Shown one piece after another: positions 62,945-64,000 of a DNA stretch of 64,000 bases. The position numbers and the translations under genes were made by a program. Within the stretch, counting starts at the first letter, position 1. Every line of letters begins with the position of its first letter. The DNA is from an uncultured Chitinophagaceae bacterium. Lineage in GTDB: Bacteria; Bacteroidota; Bacteroidia; Chitinophagales; Chitinophagaceae. The DNA lies in assembly GCA_903884185.1 (NCBI GenBank), contig CAISDV010000099.1, positions 1 to 64,000 of the forward strand, written 5' to 3'. The notes under the pieces were generated by a model that was not told the DNA's origin, searched no databases, and saw nothing but the letters and a program-made list of their open reading frames with translations.

Positions 62945-63565
62945 ATGGAAAGGAAAAAATGGACGCCAAAAGGGGATGTCACGGAGTCTGATCTACATTT
63001 TCGTGAAAAAAGGAAGTGGCAGATTGCTCTGAGAAGATATGTTTTAGAGAGAAACCCCTCTAGTTTTTACGCTCCCTACTTTGGACTTGATATAGAATCT
63101 TTCAGAAAATGGATTGAGATTCAGTTTGACAAGGAATTAAGCTGGGAAACCTTTTCGAAATCCTGGCAGTTTGACCATATCATACCGGTAGCTTATTTCG
63201 ACTTTCAAAATGAAGAAGACCTGAAATTATGCTGGAACTTCGTAAACATAAGGGTAGAAAGGATCCATTTAAATAAGAACAGGGGAAACCGGGTAGATGT
63301 TTTAGCCACAAAAGCTTACTTCGAATCCATATATACTCAAACAGGAAGTGTTATTTGCAGTAAAATGCTTGAGAAGATCAATAGCATAGAATTATCGGTG
63401 ATCGAAAATAGTACCGCATCAACCTCGTTTATTCTCGACAATAAGGAAACCATAGAAATGCTTTCTTCCTTTGGTTCATATGAATTTAAAAAAATAAATG
63501 AAGGGGTATCTTTGAACGAAGTATTGGCAGAAAGAATGCTCCTGAAAAAATTTTCTGGCCTTTAA
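62945..63565 (+). CDS. HNH-endonuclease-like protein
   Basis: 206 residues from the ATG at 62945; an ATG at 62897 adds 16 unrelated residues. The middle (WQFDHIIPVAYFDFQNEEDL, then CWNFVNIRVERIHLNKNRGN) has the order D-H-x-I-P...N...N of an HNH fold, without zinc cysteines. Target unknown. It lies between ybeY and mnmG on the same strand. Confidence 0.55.
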   Translation: MERKKWTPKGDVTESDLHFREKRKWQIALRRYVLERNPSSFYAPYFGLDIESFRKWIEIQFDKELSWETFSKSWQFDHIIPVAYFDFQNEEDLKLCWNFVNIRVERIHLNKNRGNRVDVLATKAYFESIYTQTGSVICSKMLEKINSIELSVIENSTASTSFILDNKETIEMLSSFGSYEFKKINEGVSLNEVLAERMLLKKFSGL

Positions 63566-63622
63566 TCATTAATAATCAATACCTTATGAAGGTTTTTATT
63601 TTATCAAACTATTTGTACGCTC

Positions 63623-64000
63623 ATGTTTCCTAAGTACGATGTCATAGTAGTGGGCGCAGGCCACGCCGGTTGTGAAGCGGCAGCCGCGGCAGCCAACCTG
63701 GGCAGCAAGGTTTTGCTGGTAACGATGAATATGCAAACCATTGCCCAAATGAGCTGCAACCCGGCAATGGGTGGTATTGCCAAAGGGCAGATCGTGCGTG
63801 AAATTGACGCCATGGGTGGATATAGCGGTATTGTTTCTGACCTGAGTACTATTCAATTCCGCATGCTGAACCGAAGCAAAGGCCCAGCGATGTGGAGTCC
63901 ACGTACACAGAACGACCGGATGCTCTTTGCAGCAAAATGGAGGGAGATGCTGGAGAAGACTCCCAACGTAGATTTCTACCAGGATATGGTGCGGTCTATT
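63623..64000 (+). CDS. mnmG: tRNA uridine-5-carboxymethylaminomethyl modification enzyme, N-terminal part
   Basis: 126 residues up to the window edge, starting at the ATG 63623. FAD-binding [12 protein letters not shown] (about 8-19) and [24 protein letters not shown], the GidA signature. MnmG with MnmE modifies U34 of tRNAs. Truncated only because the window ends. Confidence 0.95.
   Translation, partial: MFPKYDVIVVGAGHAGCEAAAAAANLGSKVLLVTMNMQTIAQMSCNPAMGGIAKGQIVREIDAMGGYSGIVSDLSTIQFRMLNRSKGPAMWSPRTQNDRMLFAAKWREMLEKTPNVDFYQDMVRSI

Overview
The window comes from the chromosome of a member of the Bacteroidota, most likely a Chitinophagaceae relative. Supporting signs: almost no Shine-Dalgarno sequences, TAnnTTTG-type -7 boxes (upstream of the tRNA and of the universal stress gene), many SPII lipoproteins and carboxypeptidase-regulatory-like secreted proteins, lipid A and Kdo genes (lpxD-like, kdsB), a GxxExxY protein and a REP-associated Y1 transposase. 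Genes are dense, on both strands, with no rRNA, CRISPR, prophage or classical insertion sequence. The last gene (mnmG) is cut by the window edge. All family names come from reading motifs by eye; no database search was run.

Layout. 0.2-9.2 kb: an LpxD-like acyltransferase, a thioredoxin-TPR lipoprotein, a SCO1-Fur-epimerase run, a secreted carboxypeptidase-regulatory-like protein, an esterase, a ParA ATPase and uvrB. 9.3-13.3 kb: AT-rich secreted proteins of unknown role, including a tandem paralogous pair, and a phytase-esterase-like protein. 13.4-18.1 kb: a large M28 peptidase, a Y1 (RAYT) transposase bounded by palindromes, and a secreted amidase. 18.2-26.9 kb: recA, a coupled GNAT-like plus 56-residue gene pair, trmO, an operon of sterol-desaturase-like protein, kdsB, ROK kinase and a KdnB-like dehydrogenase, then dnaN and recX. 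26.9-33.6 kb: a nitrilase-family amidase carrying an in-frame palindromic insertion, nagA, an outer-membrane-type protein, an S41 peptidase, thiL and an inositol monophosphatase. 33.7-41.5 kb: a glycosyltransferase fused to a degenerate sugar-phosphate transferase, a GH3-family protein, a LysE exporter, mtgA and a large secreted glycosidase-like protein. 41.5-42.25 kb: a GxxExxY gene inside a repeat-bounded element. 42.2-49.7 kb: nicotinamide riboside kinase and pnuC, an OsmC protein, a DUF2891 remnant, a MOSC protein, nfu, pcrA/uvrD and a helical-repeat protein. 50.1-53.6 kb: a PhoB/OmpR-type two-component system, a 74-residue protein and a universal stress protein. 53.8-64 kb: tRNA-Gln, an M28 peptidase, a NarL regulator, small regulators, a frameshifted gene, ankyrin, hydrolase and OmpA lipoproteins, nadD, feoA, ybeY, an HNH-like protein and mnmG.

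What stands out. (1) Arrays of an 11-bp-phased nnnTAAy motif, four and five copies, lie before the 74-residue gene and the universal stress gene just downstream of the two-component system, which suggests a local regulon. (2) The GxxExxY gene lies in an element of about 750 bp with 21-nt terminal inverted repeats and three 55-bp tandem units; both flanking genes use repeat sequence for their stop codons. (3) The RAYT gene is bounded by two near-perfect palindromes, and a related palindrome follows nagA. (4) A palindromic repeat is inserted in frame in the nitrilase gene. (5) The GNAT-like gene and its 56-residue partner overlap by four bases and form a small accessory module of unknown function.
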